Numbered from the stretch's first letter, positions 15,038 to 24,414 are shown. The stretch: 64,000 nt of DNA from Streptoverticillium olivoreticuli subsp. olivoreticuli (GCF_003391135.1 NZ_CP031455.1:2108001-2172000), one strand, 5' to 3'. The notes: generated by a model from the sequence alone, not told the origin. Program-made: numbers and translations.

Positions 15038-18000
15038 CCCCCGCCGTGCGGTGGCGCACGGCGGACCCCGACCGGCCCTTGACGACCTGGAGTTGAGCGG
15101 GGACGCGCCGGCGGAGGTCGGCGACGTGGCTGACGATGCCGACCGTGCGGTCCCGCTCGCGCAGGGAGTCGAGCACGTCCAGCACCTCGTCGAGGGTCTC
15201 CTCGTCGAGGCTGCCGAAGCCCTCGTCGATGAAGAGCGTGTCGAGCCGGATGCCGCCCGCCTCCTCCGTCACCACGTCGGCGAGACCGAGGGCGAGGGCC
15301 AGGGAGGCGAAGAAGGTCTCCCCGCCGGAGAGGGTCGCGGTGTCGCGCTCGCGGCCGGTCCAGGCGTCGACGACATGCAGGCCGAGGCCCGAACGGCGCG
15401 CTCCGGACCGGGCGTCGGAGTGGACGAGGGTGTAGCGCCCGCCCGACATCCGCCGGAGCCGCAGGGTCGCGGCGGCCGCGACCTGCTCCAGCCGGGCGGC
15501 GAGCACATAGGACTCCAGGCGCATCTTCCGCTCGTTGTGGGCGGACGTCCCGGCGACGAGCGTCGCGAGGCCCGCCACGCGGTGGTGCTCCTCGCGCAGC
15601 GGGGCGAGGCGGCGCACGTCGGCGGCGGCCTGCGCGGAGAGCCGGTCCAGCTCCGCGCAGCGCGTGCGGGCGGCGGACTCGGCGGCGGAGGTCTCGCGCA
15701 GCCGCCGGGTCGCGGCGGCCAGCAGCGCGTCGGCGGCGGCCGGGTCGGCGGGAGGCCGCCCGGCGGCGGCCGCGTTCCGCGGGTCGGCCAGCTCGGCGGC
15801 GACGGCCGCCTCCTCGCTCCGCCAGGCGTCGAGGCGGTGCCGCAGGGCGCGCTGCTCGGCGCCGGGGAGCACGGCACCGGCCGCGTCCGAGGGCGTGGCG
15901 AATCCGGCGCGGGCGGCCGCCCCGGCGAGCCTCGCCCCGGCCTTCGCCAGGTCGTCCGCCGCGCTCTCCGCGGCCCGTACGGCCTCGGCGGCGTCGGCGA
16001 GGAGGGTCAGGCGGCGCTCCAGCCGCGCGGCGTGCGCGGCGACGGTCGCCGCTCCCCCGCGCGCCTTCGCCAGTTCCTTCTCCAGCGCGCGCAGTTCGGC
16101 GTCGAGGTGCTCCCTGCGGGCGGTGCGGGCGGTGACGCGCAGCTGGGCCGCCCGCTGCCCGGCGCTGCGCAGCTCGTACTCCCGCTCGGCGCCCTGCAGC
16201 GCCTCGCGGGCGTGGTGCGCGTCCGCCCCCGCGGCCCGGGCCTCGGCGAAGGAGCGCCGGATGTCCTCGGCGGCCGCTGCCAGTTCGGCGACGGTCGCCG
16301 GGCCGGCGTCGGTCTCGGCGTGGGCGAGGGCGTCGCACAGCGCCTGGAGCTCCCGCTCGGACCGTTCGCGGGCGGCGTCGGCGTGCTGGGAGAGGTCGAG
16401 GGCACGGGCCTCGTCGGCACGGTCGACGTGACCGGCGGTGGTACGGGCGGGGTCGGGGTGCTCGGTGGCCCCGCACACCTTGCAGGCCGTGCCGGGGGTC
16501 AGCCCGGCGGCGAGTTCGGCGGCGATGCCGAGCAGGCGGCGCTCCTTGAGGTCGAGCCAGCGCTCGCGGGCCGCGGTGGCCCGCTCGCGCGCCTCGAGCA
16601 GCCGGGCCCGGGCGCCGGTGGCCTGCCCGGCCAGCCGGTCGCGCTCCCGGGCGGCGTCCAGCCTGCGCCCGGCGGGGGCCACCTCGCCCTCCAGGCGGGC
16701 GGCCCGGGTGGCCGCCTCCTGGGCGCGCTCGACGCGCTGCCGGTGGTGGGCGTGCCGGGCCTCCCGGCCGGCGAGCCAGTCGGCGGCCTCGGTGAGAGCG
16801 TCCTCGTCGGAGCGGGCCTCGTGGTCCAGGTCGGCGAGTTCGGCGGCGATCTCGGCGGCGCGCTGTTCTGCGCGGCGGGCGGCCGAGAGCGAGCCGAGGT
16901 CCTCGCGGTGGGTCCGCTCCAGGGCGGCGAGCTCGGCCGCGGCGGCGCTCCGGTGGTCGGCGGGGAGCCGGTCGCGGGCGTGTGCTTCGGCGCCGGCGGC
17001 CGCGCGGTGCGCGCGCCCGGCCTCCTCGTACAGCTCCAGGGCGGGGACGACGGACTCGGCGGCGTGCGCCCGCTCCAGGCGCTCGCGCAGCCGCTCGGCC
17101 TCGGCCGCGCGCTCCTCGAAGGCGGCGGCGCGCTGCCGGGCCGCGGCGTGCCTGCGCTGGAGTCCGGCCAGTTCGCGGGTGGCGTCGGCGTGGTGCTGGG
17201 CGGCGCGGTGGGCGGCCTCGGCGGTGCGCACGGCGACGGCCGCGGCGTCCCGCCGCTCCCGGGCGCCGGAGCGGGCCAGCGCCGCCCAGGCCAGCACGGC
17301 CTCGGCCAGCCCGGCGTCACCGGGGGCCGGGGTCGCTCCGCCGGGAGGTGCCGTACGGGAGGAGGCGCGCTGCCCGGGCACGGCGACGAGGGCGGGCAGG
17401 GACGGGTCGGCGACGGCCTGCTGCATCCGGTGAACGAGGGCCAGGAGCTGCTCGTCGCCGCTGGTGACCTGCTTCTCGGCGGCCCGGCGCAGCTCGGCGA
17501 GGCGGTCCTCGACGGCGGCGAAGCGGCTGGTGTCGAAGAGCTTGCCGAGCAGCTTGCCGCGGGCGGTGTCCTCGGCGCGCAGGAAGCGCGCGAAGTCGCC
17601 CTGCGGCAACAGCACGACCTGGCAGAACTGCTCACGGCTCATGCCGAGCAGCTGGGTGATCTCCTCGCCGATCTCCTGGTGGGAGCGGCTGAGGCCCTGC
17701 CACCGGCCGTCGTCGGTGCGCTCGCGCAGCGTGCTGTGGGCCTTCTCCCGGGTGTGGCCGGCGCCCCGTTTCTTGGGGCGGAGCTGCTCGGGCCGCCGGG
17801 TGATCTCCAGCCGGCGGCCGCCGACGGTGAGGTCGAGGGTCACCTCGGTGAGGGTGCCCGGGTCGGCGTGATCGCTGCGCAGGGTCAGGCCGCTGCCCTG
17901 GCGGGCGCCGGGCACCCCGCCGTAGAGGGCGTAGCAGACCGCGTCGAGGACGGAGGTCTTCCCGGCGCCGGTGGGGCCGTGCAGCAGGAAGAGCCCGGCG

Positions 18001-18080
18001 GAGGACAGGGCGTCGAAGTCGATGTCCTGGGAGCCGCCGAAGGGCCCGAAGGCGTGGAGGGAGAGCCGGTGCAGCCTCAT
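15027..18080 (-). CDS. sbcC: Exonuclease subunit SbcC (SMC-like ATPase)
   Basis: 1017 residues. Walker A is LLHGPTGAGKTSVLDAVCYAL near residue 35 (GPTGAGKT). Two long alanine/arginine/glutamate-rich coiled coils flank the zinc hook GTACKVCGATEHPDP (CxxC) near the middle. The C-terminal ABC signature is TLSGGETFFASLALALG and Walker B is LDTLFIDEGFGSLDE. With SbcD it forms the Mre11-Rad50-type complex that opens hairpins and protein-blocked DNA ends. ATG 18080 overlaps the sbcD stop by 4 bases (ATGA), so the subunits are translationally coupled. Confidence 0.96.
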   Translation of the reverse strand: MRLHRLSLHAFGPFGGSQDIDFDALSSAGLFLLHGPTGAGKTSVLDAVCYALYGGVPGARQGSGLTLRSDHADPGTLTEVTLDLTVGGRRLEITRRPEQLRPKKRGAGHTREKAHSTLRERTDDGRWQGLSRSHQEIGEEITQLLGMSREQFCQVVLLPQGDFARFLRAEDTARGKLLGKLFDTSRFAAVEDRLAELRRAAEKQVTSGDEQLLALVHRMQQAVADPSLPALVAVPGQRASSRTAPPGGATPAPGDAGLAEAVLAWAALARSGARERRDAAAVAVRTAEAAHRAAQHHADATRELAGLQRRHAAARQRAAAFEERAAEAERLRERLERAHAAESVVPALELYEEAGRAHRAAAGAEAHARDRLPADHRSAAAAELAALERTHREDLGSLSAARRAEQRAAEIAAELADLDHEARSDEDALTEAADWLAGREARHAHHRQRVERAQEAATRAARLEGEVAPAGRRLDAARERDRLAGQATGARARLLEARERATAARERWLDLKERRLLGIAAELAAGLTPGTACKVCGATEHPDPARTTAGHVDRADEARALDLSQHADAARERSERELQALCDALAHAETDAGPATVAELAAAAEDIRRSFAEARAAGADAHHAREALQGAEREYELRSAGQRAAQLRVTARTARREHLDAELRALEKELAKARGGAATVAAHAARLERRLTLLADAAEAVRAAESAADDLAKAGARLAGAAARAGFATPSDAAGAVLPGAEQRALRHRLDAWRSEEAAVAAELADPRNAAAAGRPPADPAAADALLAAATRRLRETSAAESAARTRCAELDRLSAQAAADVRRLAPLREEHHRVAGLATLVAGTSAHNERKMRLESYVLAARLEQVAAAATLRLRRMSGGRYTLVHSDARSGARRSGLGLHVVDAWTGRERDTATLSGGETFFASLALALGLADVVTEEAGGIRLDTLFIDEGFGSLDEETLDEVLDVLDSLRERDRTVGIVSHVADLRRRVPAQLQVVKGRSGSAVRHRTAGVTG

Positions 18081-19243
18081 CGGGCCTCCTCGCCGAGGGC
18101 CGCGGCCAGCCGTACGGCGTCGATGGCGCCGGTCAGCACGGTGCTCTCGGCGTCGTCGGCCCCCCGGCCGCCGCGCACATGGGCGACGAAGTCCTCGGCG
18201 ATCTGGTGGTCGGTGCGGCCCCGGAGCCGCTGGGCGTAGGAGGCGTGGGGGTCCTCGGGGGCCCGGTCGGGTTCGAGGACGAGGCTGACCACGTGCGGGA
18301 AGCGCCGGGCGAGGCGGGCCATGGGCTCCTCGGGGCGGTGCGGGTCGGTGAGGGTGGCCTCGACCCACGCCTGCTCGTGCTTCTCGAGCCGCGGGTCGCC
18401 CAGCAGCTCGTCGAGGCGGCCGCGGATCCGGGCGAGCGGGCGCGGCACGGGGCAGTCCAGCCGCTCGGCGGTCAGGGCGCCGCCGGCGCCGAGATCGACG
18501 AGCCACATGGTCTTGCGGTGGTCGGCCTCGGAGAAGGAGTACGCCAGCGGCGAGCCGGAGTAGCGGACGCGCTCGGTGATGGTCTGACAGCCGTGGAGGT
18601 GGCCGAGGGCGGCGTAGTCGACGCCGTCGAAGGTCTCCGGGGAGACGGAGGCGACGCCGCCCACGGTGATGTCGCGCTCGCTGTCGCTGCCCGCGCCGCC
18701 CGTGACGAAGGCGTGCGCGAGGATGACGGACCGGGTCCCTGCGGGCCGCGTGGCGAGGTCGGCGCGGACCCGGTCCATGGCGGCCCGCAGCACGGCCTGG
18801 TGACCGCCGCGGGGGGCGCCGAGCTCCTCGCGCACGAGGGCGGGCTCCAGGTAGGGCAGGCCGTAGAAGGCGACGTCGCCGTGCGCGTCGGTGAGCAGGA
18901 CGGGGGTGCCGCAGCCCGCCGGGTCGGTGCGCAGGTGTATGCCCGCCCGCTCGATGAGCCCGGCGCCGACGCCCAGGCGGCGGGGCGAGTCGTGGTTGCC
19001 GGAGATCATCACGGTGGGCACCCCGGCGTCGGCGAGCCGGTGCAGCGCCTCGTCGAACAGCTCGACGGCGGCGAGCGGTGGCACCGCCCGGTCGTAGACG
19101 TCCCCGGAGACGAGCACCACGTCGGCCTCGTGCTCGTGGACCGCGCTCACGAGGTGGTCGATGAACTGCCGCTGGGCCTTCAGCAGGCCGATGCGGTGGA
19201 AGGAGCGCCCGAGGTGCCAGTCGGAGGTGTGCAGCATTCTCAT
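18077..19243 (-). CDS. sbcD: Exonuclease subunit SbcD
   Basis: 388 residues from ATG 19243 (MRMLHTSDWHLGRSFHRIG). The Mre11-type phosphoesterase motifs are in order: SDWHLG, VSGDVYDRA, SGNHDSPRRLG, ILAHAFV and LGHLHGCQ, giving the two-manganese nuclease site. It is the nuclease partner of SbcC, whose gene follows with a 4-base overlap. A second in-frame ATG two codons later is an alternative start. Confidence 0.96.
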   Translation of the reverse strand: MRMLHTSDWHLGRSFHRIGLLKAQRQFIDHLVSAVHEHEADVVLVSGDVYDRAVPPLAAVELFDEALHRLADAGVPTVMISGNHDSPRRLGVGAGLIERAGIHLRTDPAGCGTPVLLTDAHGDVAFYGLPYLEPALVREELGAPRGGHQAVLRAAMDRVRADLATRPAGTRSVILAHAFVTGGAGSDSERDITVGGVASVSPETFDGVDYAALGHLHGCQTITERVRYSGSPLAYSFSEADHRKTMWLVDLGAGGALTAERLDCPVPRPLARIRGRLDELLGDPRLEKHEQAWVEATLTDPHRPEEPMARLARRFPHVVSLVLEPDRAPEDPHASYAQRLRGRTDHQIAEDFVAHVRGGRGADDAESTVLTGAIDAVRLAAALGEEAR

Positions 19244-19576
19244 GTCGCGGCTCCGACCTCCATGTCTTTCGATCCTCCGGCTCTGCTCCGGCCCCGCGCG
19301 CCTGCTCGAGGGGACCGGCGGCCATTTTCGCACCCGGGTACGACATCTCTATCCGATGCGGGAGGCGCCCGGAGGGCGGAGCCGGATTTTCCGGCGACAA
19401 ATGCCAAAAGCCTGAGCCACAGCCGCACGATCGGTTACCTTCCGTCGCAACGGACACGCCACCGGTAATCGCCCACGGGCAGGAGAGGAATGTGTGACCG
19501 TGCCGTGCAGCCGCCAGTTTCGACCGATCCCATGATGAGGCGCACTTTGAGGCAGTTCGCCGGAAGGAGGCAGTCG
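19244..19576. other. Divergent intergenic region between sbcD and roadblock gene
   Basis: 333 bases without a convincing gene. The part 19375-19440 is less GC-rich and probably holds promoters. An in-frame ATG at 19490 preceded by AGGAG could extend the roadblock protein by 29 residues, but the extra sequence is not conserved-looking. No clear operator or RNA was seen. Confidence 0.4.
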
Positions 19577-19972
19577 ATGACCGCAGCACCACCCGAAGTG
19601 CTCGCCGAGCTCCAGGAGTTACGGATCCGGGTACCCCATCTGACCGGTTCGATGGTGGCGAGCACGGACGGGCTGGTGATAGCGCACCTTCTCTCCCACG
19701 CGGAGCCCGACGGCATGGCCGCGCTGACCGCCGCGGCCCTCGGGGTGGGCGCCCGGCTGACGGACGCCGTGGGCCACGGCGGCTTCCGCGAGCTGCTGGT
19801 CAGCGGCGAATTCGGCTATGTGGCCACCTACGCGGCCGGTACGTCGAGCGTGCTGACGCTGCTGGCCGCCGCCGACGCCAATGTGGGCCGGCTGAATCTG
19901 GAGGCCCGCCGGTCCTGCCCCCGGATAGCCGCTCTGCTCGACGCGTCGCCCGCGCACCGGCGACAGGTGTGA
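19577..19972 (+). CDS. Roadblock/LC7-domain protein with a TTA codon
   Basis: 131 residues from ATG 19577, chosen for the strong GGAAGGAGG at 19562-19570. VPHLTGSMVASTDGLVIAHLL and the LTDAVGHGGFRELLVSGEFGYVATY stretch form the roadblock/LC7 fold (as in CvnB of Streptomyces conservons and MglB). These proteins usually control small GTPases, but no GTPase, sensor kinase or DUF742 gene is next to it. Codon 15 is TTA (19619-19621), the rare leucine codon read by the bldA tRNA, which suggests late, development-linked expression. A second roadblock-like gene follows 77 bases downstream. Confidence 0.8.
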   Translation: MTAAPPEVLAELQELRIRVPHLTGSMVASTDGLVIAHLLSHAEPDGMAALTAAALGVGARLTDAVGHGGFRELLVSGEFGYVATYAAGTSSVLTLLAAADANVGRLNLEARRSCPRIAALLDASPAHRRQV

Positions 19973-20049
19973 GCGGGCGCAGGCGCCCCGCACCGAGACC
20001 TCGGAACCCGAAACCCATCACCATCACCGACACCGAAAGCGGATCAGTC

Positions 20050-20424
20050 ATGGCGAACACGGAAATGGCACTCAAGGACGCGATGGGCTCGATCGAGGGG
20101 GCCCTCGGCGTGGCCCTCGTCGATTACGGCAGCGGCATGGCGCTCGGTACCCTCGGCGGGTCCCAGTCGCTCGACCTCAACGTCGCCGCCGCGGCGAACA
20201 CGGATGTCGTACGGGCCAAGCTCCGCGCCATGGAAATGCTCAGCCTCCAGGACCGGATCGAGGACATCCTCATCACGCTCGGCTCCCAGTACCACCTGAT
20301 CCGGCTGCTGACCGGGCGCGGCGGCAACGGCCTCTTCCTCTACCTCGTCCTCGATGCCCAGCGGGCGAATCTCGCCATGGCCCGGCACCAGCTGAAGCGG
20401 ATAGAGGCGGAGCTGGAGGTCTGA
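20050..20424 (+). CDS. Second roadblock-like small protein
   Basis: 124 residues from ATG 20050. ALKDAMGSIEGALGVALVDYGSGMALGTLG and VRAKLRAMEMLSLQDRIEDIL, then HLIRLLTGRGGNGLFLYLVLD, follow the roadblock pattern (helix-strand-strand-helix-strands), though more diverged than its neighbour. It is probably co-transcribed with the upstream roadblock gene, and the two may form a heterodimer. No enzymatic motif is present. The function is unknown. Confidence 0.72.
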   Translation: MANTEMALKDAMGSIEGALGVALVDYGSGMALGTLGGSQSLDLNVAAAANTDVVRAKLRAMEMLSLQDRIEDILITLGSQYHLIRLLTGRGGNGLFLYLVLDAQRANLAMARHQLKRIEAELEV

Positions 20425-20428
20425 GCCT

Positions 20429-21268
20429 TCAGGGCGCGGTCACCGGCTCCCGGTCCGCCGCGAGCCGCTCGTCCAGATAGGCGGTCAGCTTCGCCGCGAA
20501 ACCGGCCGGGTCCTCGCCGGGCGCGCCGTGCCCGGCGTCGATCTCCGCGTAGCGCGCCCGGGCGATGCCCGCCACCAGCGCCTCCTGCTGTTCGGGGCCG
20601 ATCACCCGGTCGTGGGAGCTGGCCAGCACCAGCGTGGGGGCGGTGATCCGGCCGAGCAGGGGGCGCAGGTCGACCGTGAGGTCGACCTCGGTCTGCCGGG
20701 CCGCGCCCGCCCCGATCATCCCGGCGAACACGCGGACGAACTCCTCGTGGGCCGGGGTGTCGACGCGTTCCCAGTAGCGGGGGCCGAAGGCCAGCAGCGG
20801 GACGGCCCGGGCGAACAGGGCCGTCCCGTGCTCCGCGTCCACGCGCAGCATCTCCAGCCAGGAGCGGAATTCGGCCGCCATCCGGACGTCGGTGCGCACC
20901 CATCCCGCGTGCAGCGCGAGGGAGCGGACGCGCTCGGGGCGGGTGCCCGCCACGTGGGTCGCGACGGCCGAGCCGAGCGAGTGGCCGACCAGGTGGAAGG
21001 AGTCGAGCCCGGCGTGGTCGGCCGCCGCGAGCACCTCGTCGGCGAGATCGGCGAGGGTGACCGGGCCGCCGTGGTCGGTGGTGCCGCCCGACCCCGAGAG
21101 GTCGGGGGCCACCACCGTGAACCGGTCGGCGACCGCCTCGGTCAGCGGCACCCACTGCTCGCGGGTGGCCGCGGTGCCGTGCACGAGCACGAGCCCCGGG
21201 CCGGTCCCGGTGACGTCGTACTCGACGGTGGCCGTGCCGCCGCTGATCGGCAGGGTGGTCCTGGGCAT
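20429..21268 (-). CDS. Alpha/beta-hydrolase fold protein
   Basis: 279 residues. LVLVHGTAATREQW (oxyanion segment), VAPDLSGSGGT, LVGHSLGSAVATHVAG (nucleophile Ser in GHSLG), a catalytic Asp in LASSHDRVIGPEQQ and His in IDAGHGAPGED complete the triad. No export signal. It is divergent from a LysR gene 121 bases away, the usual regulator-target layout, so it is probably controlled by that regulator. The substrate is unknown. Confidence 0.87.
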   Translation of the reverse strand: MPRTTLPISGGTATVEYDVTGTGPGLVLVHGTAATREQWVPLTEAVADRFTVVAPDLSGSGGTTDHGGPVTLADLADEVLAAADHAGLDSFHLVGHSLGSAVATHVAGTRPERVRSLALHAGWVRTDVRMAAEFRSWLEMLRVDAEHGTALFARAVPLLAFGPRYWERVDTPAHEEFVRVFAGMIGAGAARQTEVDLTVDLRPLLGRITAPTLVLASSHDRVIGPEQQEALVAGIARARYAEIDAGHGAPGEDPAGFAAKLTAYLDERLAADREPVTAP

Positions 21269-21389
21269 CGGTGTTCCTCTTTCCTCGGTGTTCCTTCGGG
21301 GACGCTCCCCACTTCACCGCGATCAGCGCCGTCGGCCAACAGGCGAACCGCGCTTACACTCATCGCGGATGCTGATCAATGGGGTGGGC

Positions 21390-22283
21390 ATGGAGATACG
21401 GCAGTTGCGCTACTTCCTGACCGTGGCGGAAGAGCTGCACTTCGGCCGGGCCGCGGAGCGGCTGCACATCGTGCAGTCGGCCGTCAGCCAGCAGGTGCGC
21501 AGGCTGGAGCGGGAGCTCGGGGTGGAGCTGTTCGACCGCACCACCCGGGCCGTGCGGCTGACCGAGGCGGGCCGGCGGCTGCTGCCCCACGCCAGGGAGG
21601 TGCTGGCCGCGCAGGCGCGGGCGCGGGAGGCGATCGACGAGCTGCGGTCCGAGCGGGCCACCACGCTGCGGCTGGGCACCAGCTCCGGGCTCGGCACCCG
21701 GCTGGAGGCGATCCTCGCCGAGTTCGCCGGGCTCGCCCCGCACGCCCAGCTCGAACTGGTCACGGCGGCCACCGACGACCGGCTCAAGCGGGTGCGCTCC
21801 GGTGAGCTGGACGCGACACTGCTGCGGGGCGAAAGGGACGTACCGGAGCTGGAGTTGCTGCCGCTCTGGGAGGACGCCCTCATGGTCGCGCTGCCCGCCC
21901 GCCACGACCTCGCCGTGCGCGGCACCATCGACATGGCCGACCTCGCCGGGCTGCCCCTGCGGCTGGCCGGTCACGCCAGGAACCCCGCGCTGTACGAGCT
22001 GGTCACGCGCTCCTGCCGGGAGGCCAGGTTCGAACCGGTCCTCGGCCCCGAGTTCACCACCGATCAGGACACCCTGGCCACCATCGGCTACGGCAAGCCG
22101 TCGTGGACGGTCTACTACGCCCCCTACGCCCGCCAACTGACCGTGCCTGGCGTGGTCTTCCGCCCCCTGCGCAACCCCGCCCCCTCGATGCCGACCTACC
22201 TCGCGGTGCGTCCCGACCCTCCCCGCGCCGAGCTGCGGGCCCTGATCGAGGCCTGCCACGTCCGGCGGCCCGTTCCGTCCTGA
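21390..22283 (+). CDS. LysR-family transcriptional regulator
   Basis: 297 residues from ATG 21390; in-frame GTG 21384 and ATG 21369 are alternatives. MEIRQLRYFLTVAEELHFGRAAERLH, cited in parts as RQLRYFLTVAEELHFG and QSAVSQQVRRLERELGVELF, is the classical N-terminal helix-turn-helix. The remaining 200 residues are the periplasmic-binding-like effector domain. It is divergent from the hydrolase gene at 20429-21268, which it probably regulates. No clear T-N11-A site was picked out in the spacer. Confidence 0.9.
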   Translation: MEIRQLRYFLTVAEELHFGRAAERLHIVQSAVSQQVRRLERELGVELFDRTTRAVRLTEAGRRLLPHAREVLAAQARAREAIDELRSERATTLRLGTSSGLGTRLEAILAEFAGLAPHAQLELVTAATDDRLKRVRSGELDATLLRGERDVPELELLPLWEDALMVALPARHDLAVRGTIDMADLAGLPLRLAGHARNPALYELVTRSCREARFEPVLGPEFTTDQDTLATIGYGKPSWTVYYAPYARQLTVPGVVFRPLRNPAPSMPTYLAVRPDPPRAELRALIEACHVRRPVPS

Positions 22284-22392
22284 CGCCGTACGCGCGGGAG
22301 GACCACCCCCGTTCGGCCGACCCCGTGACGGCCGGACCCGATGGGCGTAACCGGGCGCGCGCCCGCCGGACGGCACTGCCAGGATCCGGACT

Positions 22393-23286
22393 ATGCGACT
22401 CATACGCTCCGTACGCACGCCCCCGGCGGCAGGCCGACGTCCCGTCACCCATCTGCTGACCGCGTTTGTGCTCCTCACCGGCGCCACCGCCTGTTCCACC
22501 CTGGGCGGCCCGCCCATCGAGGCCCACGACGACGCGCACGCGCAAGCCGGTCAGGTCCAGGCGCAGCTGCTGACGCGGGAAGAGCGGATGGCGGCCGCCA
22601 AGAAGTGGGGGCTGGACCAGCCGCCGCTCGTGGCACCGCCCCCGCCCAAGGTCAAACCCCAGCTGACCACGCCCGACTGGGCGGACCAGGGCCCCGGGCT
22701 GATCCCCGTCTTCGCCAGCGTGCCGACCACCGAGAAGGTCGTCTTCCTGACGATCGACGACGGGGCGGCGAAGGACCACTCGTTCCTGCAGATGCTGCGG
22801 GACCTCGACGTCCCGGTCACCGCGTTCCTCACCGACGAGTCCGCCGCGGACGACTACGGCTACTTCCGCGACCTGCACGCGCAGGGCGCGTCCATCCAGA
22901 ACCACACGCTGCACCACCCGCAGATGATCACGATCTCCGAGGACGAGCAGCGCGCGGAGGTCTGCGGCCAGCAGGACATCCTCCAGAACGAGATCGGCGT
23001 CCGCCCGTGGCTGTTCCGGCCGCCCTTCGGCGACTTCGACGCCGGGACCCTCGCCGTCGCCGAGGAGTGCGGCGCGCGTGCCGCGCCGCTGTGGAACGAG
23101 GAGGCGTTCCCGGACCGGATCGACTTCCGGGAGGACGACCCGCAGTTCCACCCCGGCGACATCATCCTCACGCACTTCAACGGCCCCCAGGCGTGGAACG
23201 CCACCATGCCGGACATGCTGCGCACGGTGCTGCGCAAGGCCACGGAGCAGGGCTACGCGCTGGCGCGGCTGGAGGACTACATCTGA
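22393..23286 (+). CDS. Polysaccharide deacetylase lipoprotein (CE4/NodB)
   Basis: 297 residues. An arginine-rich n-region, a hydrophobic segment HLLTAFVLLTGATAC and a lipobox Cys near residue 34 indicate an exported lipoprotein. The NodB domain starts at EKVVFLTIDDGAAKDHSF (catalytic TxDDG), with the metal-binding HTLHHP motif (N-H-T-x-x-H) near residue 172 and FRPPFGDFD (RPP motif) near 215. The enzyme likely removes acetyl groups from cell-wall sugars on the outer face. Downstream genes face the other way. Confidence 0.9.
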   Translation: MRLIRSVRTPPAAGRRPVTHLLTAFVLLTGATACSTLGGPPIEAHDDAHAQAGQVQAQLLTREERMAAAKKWGLDQPPLVAPPPPKVKPQLTTPDWADQGPGLIPVFASVPTTEKVVFLTIDDGAAKDHSFLQMLRDLDVPVTAFLTDESAADDYGYFRDLHAQGASIQNHTLHHPQMITISEDEQRAEVCGQQDILQNEIGVRPWLFRPPFGDFDAGTLAVAEECGARAAPLWNEEAFPDRIDFREDDPQFHPGDIILTHFNGPQAWNATMPDMLRTVLRKATEQGYALARLEDYI

Positions 23287-23304
23287 CCCGGCGGGCCGGC
23301 GAGG

Positions 23305-23931
23305 TCAGGCGTCCCCGTACGCCTCGCCGCCGAGCTCCAGGCCCGCCGTGCCCGCGGTGGAGTCGGCCAGCCAGGCCCTGAAGCCCTCGACCTCGGCCTC
23401 GGGCAGGCCGACCTCGATGCGGACGTCGGCGCCGTAGCGCACCTCGCGCACGGCCCGGCCGGTGGCCCGCAGGTCGTTCTCCAGCTTCCCGGCCCGCTGG
23501 TGGTCGACGGTGACGGTGGCCAGCCGGAAGCGCTGCCGGGTCACCGTGCCGAGGACGTCGAGCGCCTCGCCGACGACGCCTCCGTACGCCCGGATCAGCC
23601 CGCCCGCGCCGAGCTTGACGCCGCCGAAGTAGCGGGTGACGACGGCGACCACGTACCGGACCTCGCGGCGCACGAGCATCTGGAGCATGGGGACGCCCGC
23701 CGTGCCGCCCGGCTCCCCGTCGTCGCTCGCCTTCTGGACGGAGCCGTCGGCGCCGAGGACGTACGCGAAGCAGTGGTGGCGGGCGGTGGGGTGCTCCTTG
23801 CGGATGCGCGCGATGAAAGCCTGGGCCTCCTCCTCGGTCGCGGCGGGCGCGAGCGCGCAGAGGAAGCGCGACTTGTTGATCTCGATCTCGTGCACGCCTT
23901 CGCGCGTCACTGTCCGGTACTGGTCCTGCAT
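23305..23931 (-). CDS. YigZ/IMPACT-family protein
   Basis: 208 residues. The family markers are INKSRFLCALAPAATEEEAQAFI, ARHHCFAYVLG, DDGEPGGTAGVPMLQML (the DDGEPxGTAG box) and VVTRYFGGVKLGAGGLIRAYG. A C-terminal DUF1949 domain follows. IMPACT proteins are linked to translation control in eukaryotes; the bacterial role is not settled. It is convergent with the deacetylase gene, with 18 bases between stops. Confidence 0.92.
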   Translation of the reverse strand: MQDQYRTVTREGVHEIEINKSRFLCALAPAATEEEAQAFIARIRKEHPTARHHCFAYVLGADGSVQKASDDGEPGGTAGVPMLQMLVRREVRYVVAVVTRYFGGVKLGAGGLIRAYGGVVGEALDVLGTVTRQRFRLATVTVDHQRAGKLENDLRATGRAVREVRYGADVRIEVGLPEAEVEGFRAWLADSTAGTAGLELGGEAYGDA

Positions 23932-23988
23932 CCCGCCACCCTATGCGCAGTTCGGGAATGGTCCGGCGGGGATGCTCGTTGAGCGGGC

Positions 23989-24396
23989 ATGTATGCAGAG
24001 GCGGGGATCATCCGCAGGATCATCGAGGAGACCGGCGACACATGGGCGGTCGTCGGTCTGTCGTCCAACGAGGGCCGGGCGGCGTACGGCGTCGCCGAGG
24101 TGTTGCAGCGTCACGGCAAGCGCATCGTGCCCGTCCATCCCAGAGCCGAGACGGTCCACGGGGAGAAGGGGTACGCGTCGCTCGCGGAGATCCCCTTTAC
24201 CGTCGACGTGGTGGACGTCTTCGTCAACAGCGACCTCGCGGGCGGCGTCGCGGACGAGGCGGTCGCGATCGGCGCGAAGGCGGTGTGGTTCCAGCTGGGC
24301 GTCGTCGACGAGGGGGCGTACGAGCGGACCCGTGCGGCCGGTCTTTCGATGGTGATGGACCGCTGCCCGGCGATCGAGATCCCCCGCCTGCGCTGA
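23989..24396 (+). CDS. CoA-binding Rossmann-fold protein
   Basis: 135 residues. TWAVVGLSSNEGRAAYGVAEVLQRHGKRIVPVHP is the CoA_binding domain (seen here as VVGLSSNEGRAAYGVA and KRIVPVHPRA), and GAKAVWFQLGVVDE and VMDRCPAIE complete the fold. Proteins of this size (YccU-like) bind CoA or a related nucleotide but have no assigned reaction. It is divergent from YigZ and convergent with the MarR gene. Confidence 0.88.
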   Translation: MYAEAGIIRRIIEETGDTWAVVGLSSNEGRAAYGVAEVLQRHGKRIVPVHPRAETVHGEKGYASLAEIPFTVDVVDVFVNSDLAGGVADEAVAIGAKAVWFQLGVVDEGAYERTRAAGLSMVMDRCPAIEIPRLR

Positions 24397-24414
24397 CCGG
24401 GGGCCGGGCCCTTC

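Noticed and set aside
15051..18239. A 1062-codon plus-strand frame antisense to sbcC
   Set aside because: Gly/Val/Ala-rich shadow of the sbcC coiled coils; no recognisable motif.
19577..20424. A conservon (cvn) operon
   Set aside because: Only roadblock-like proteins are present; kinase, DUF742 and GTPase genes are missing.
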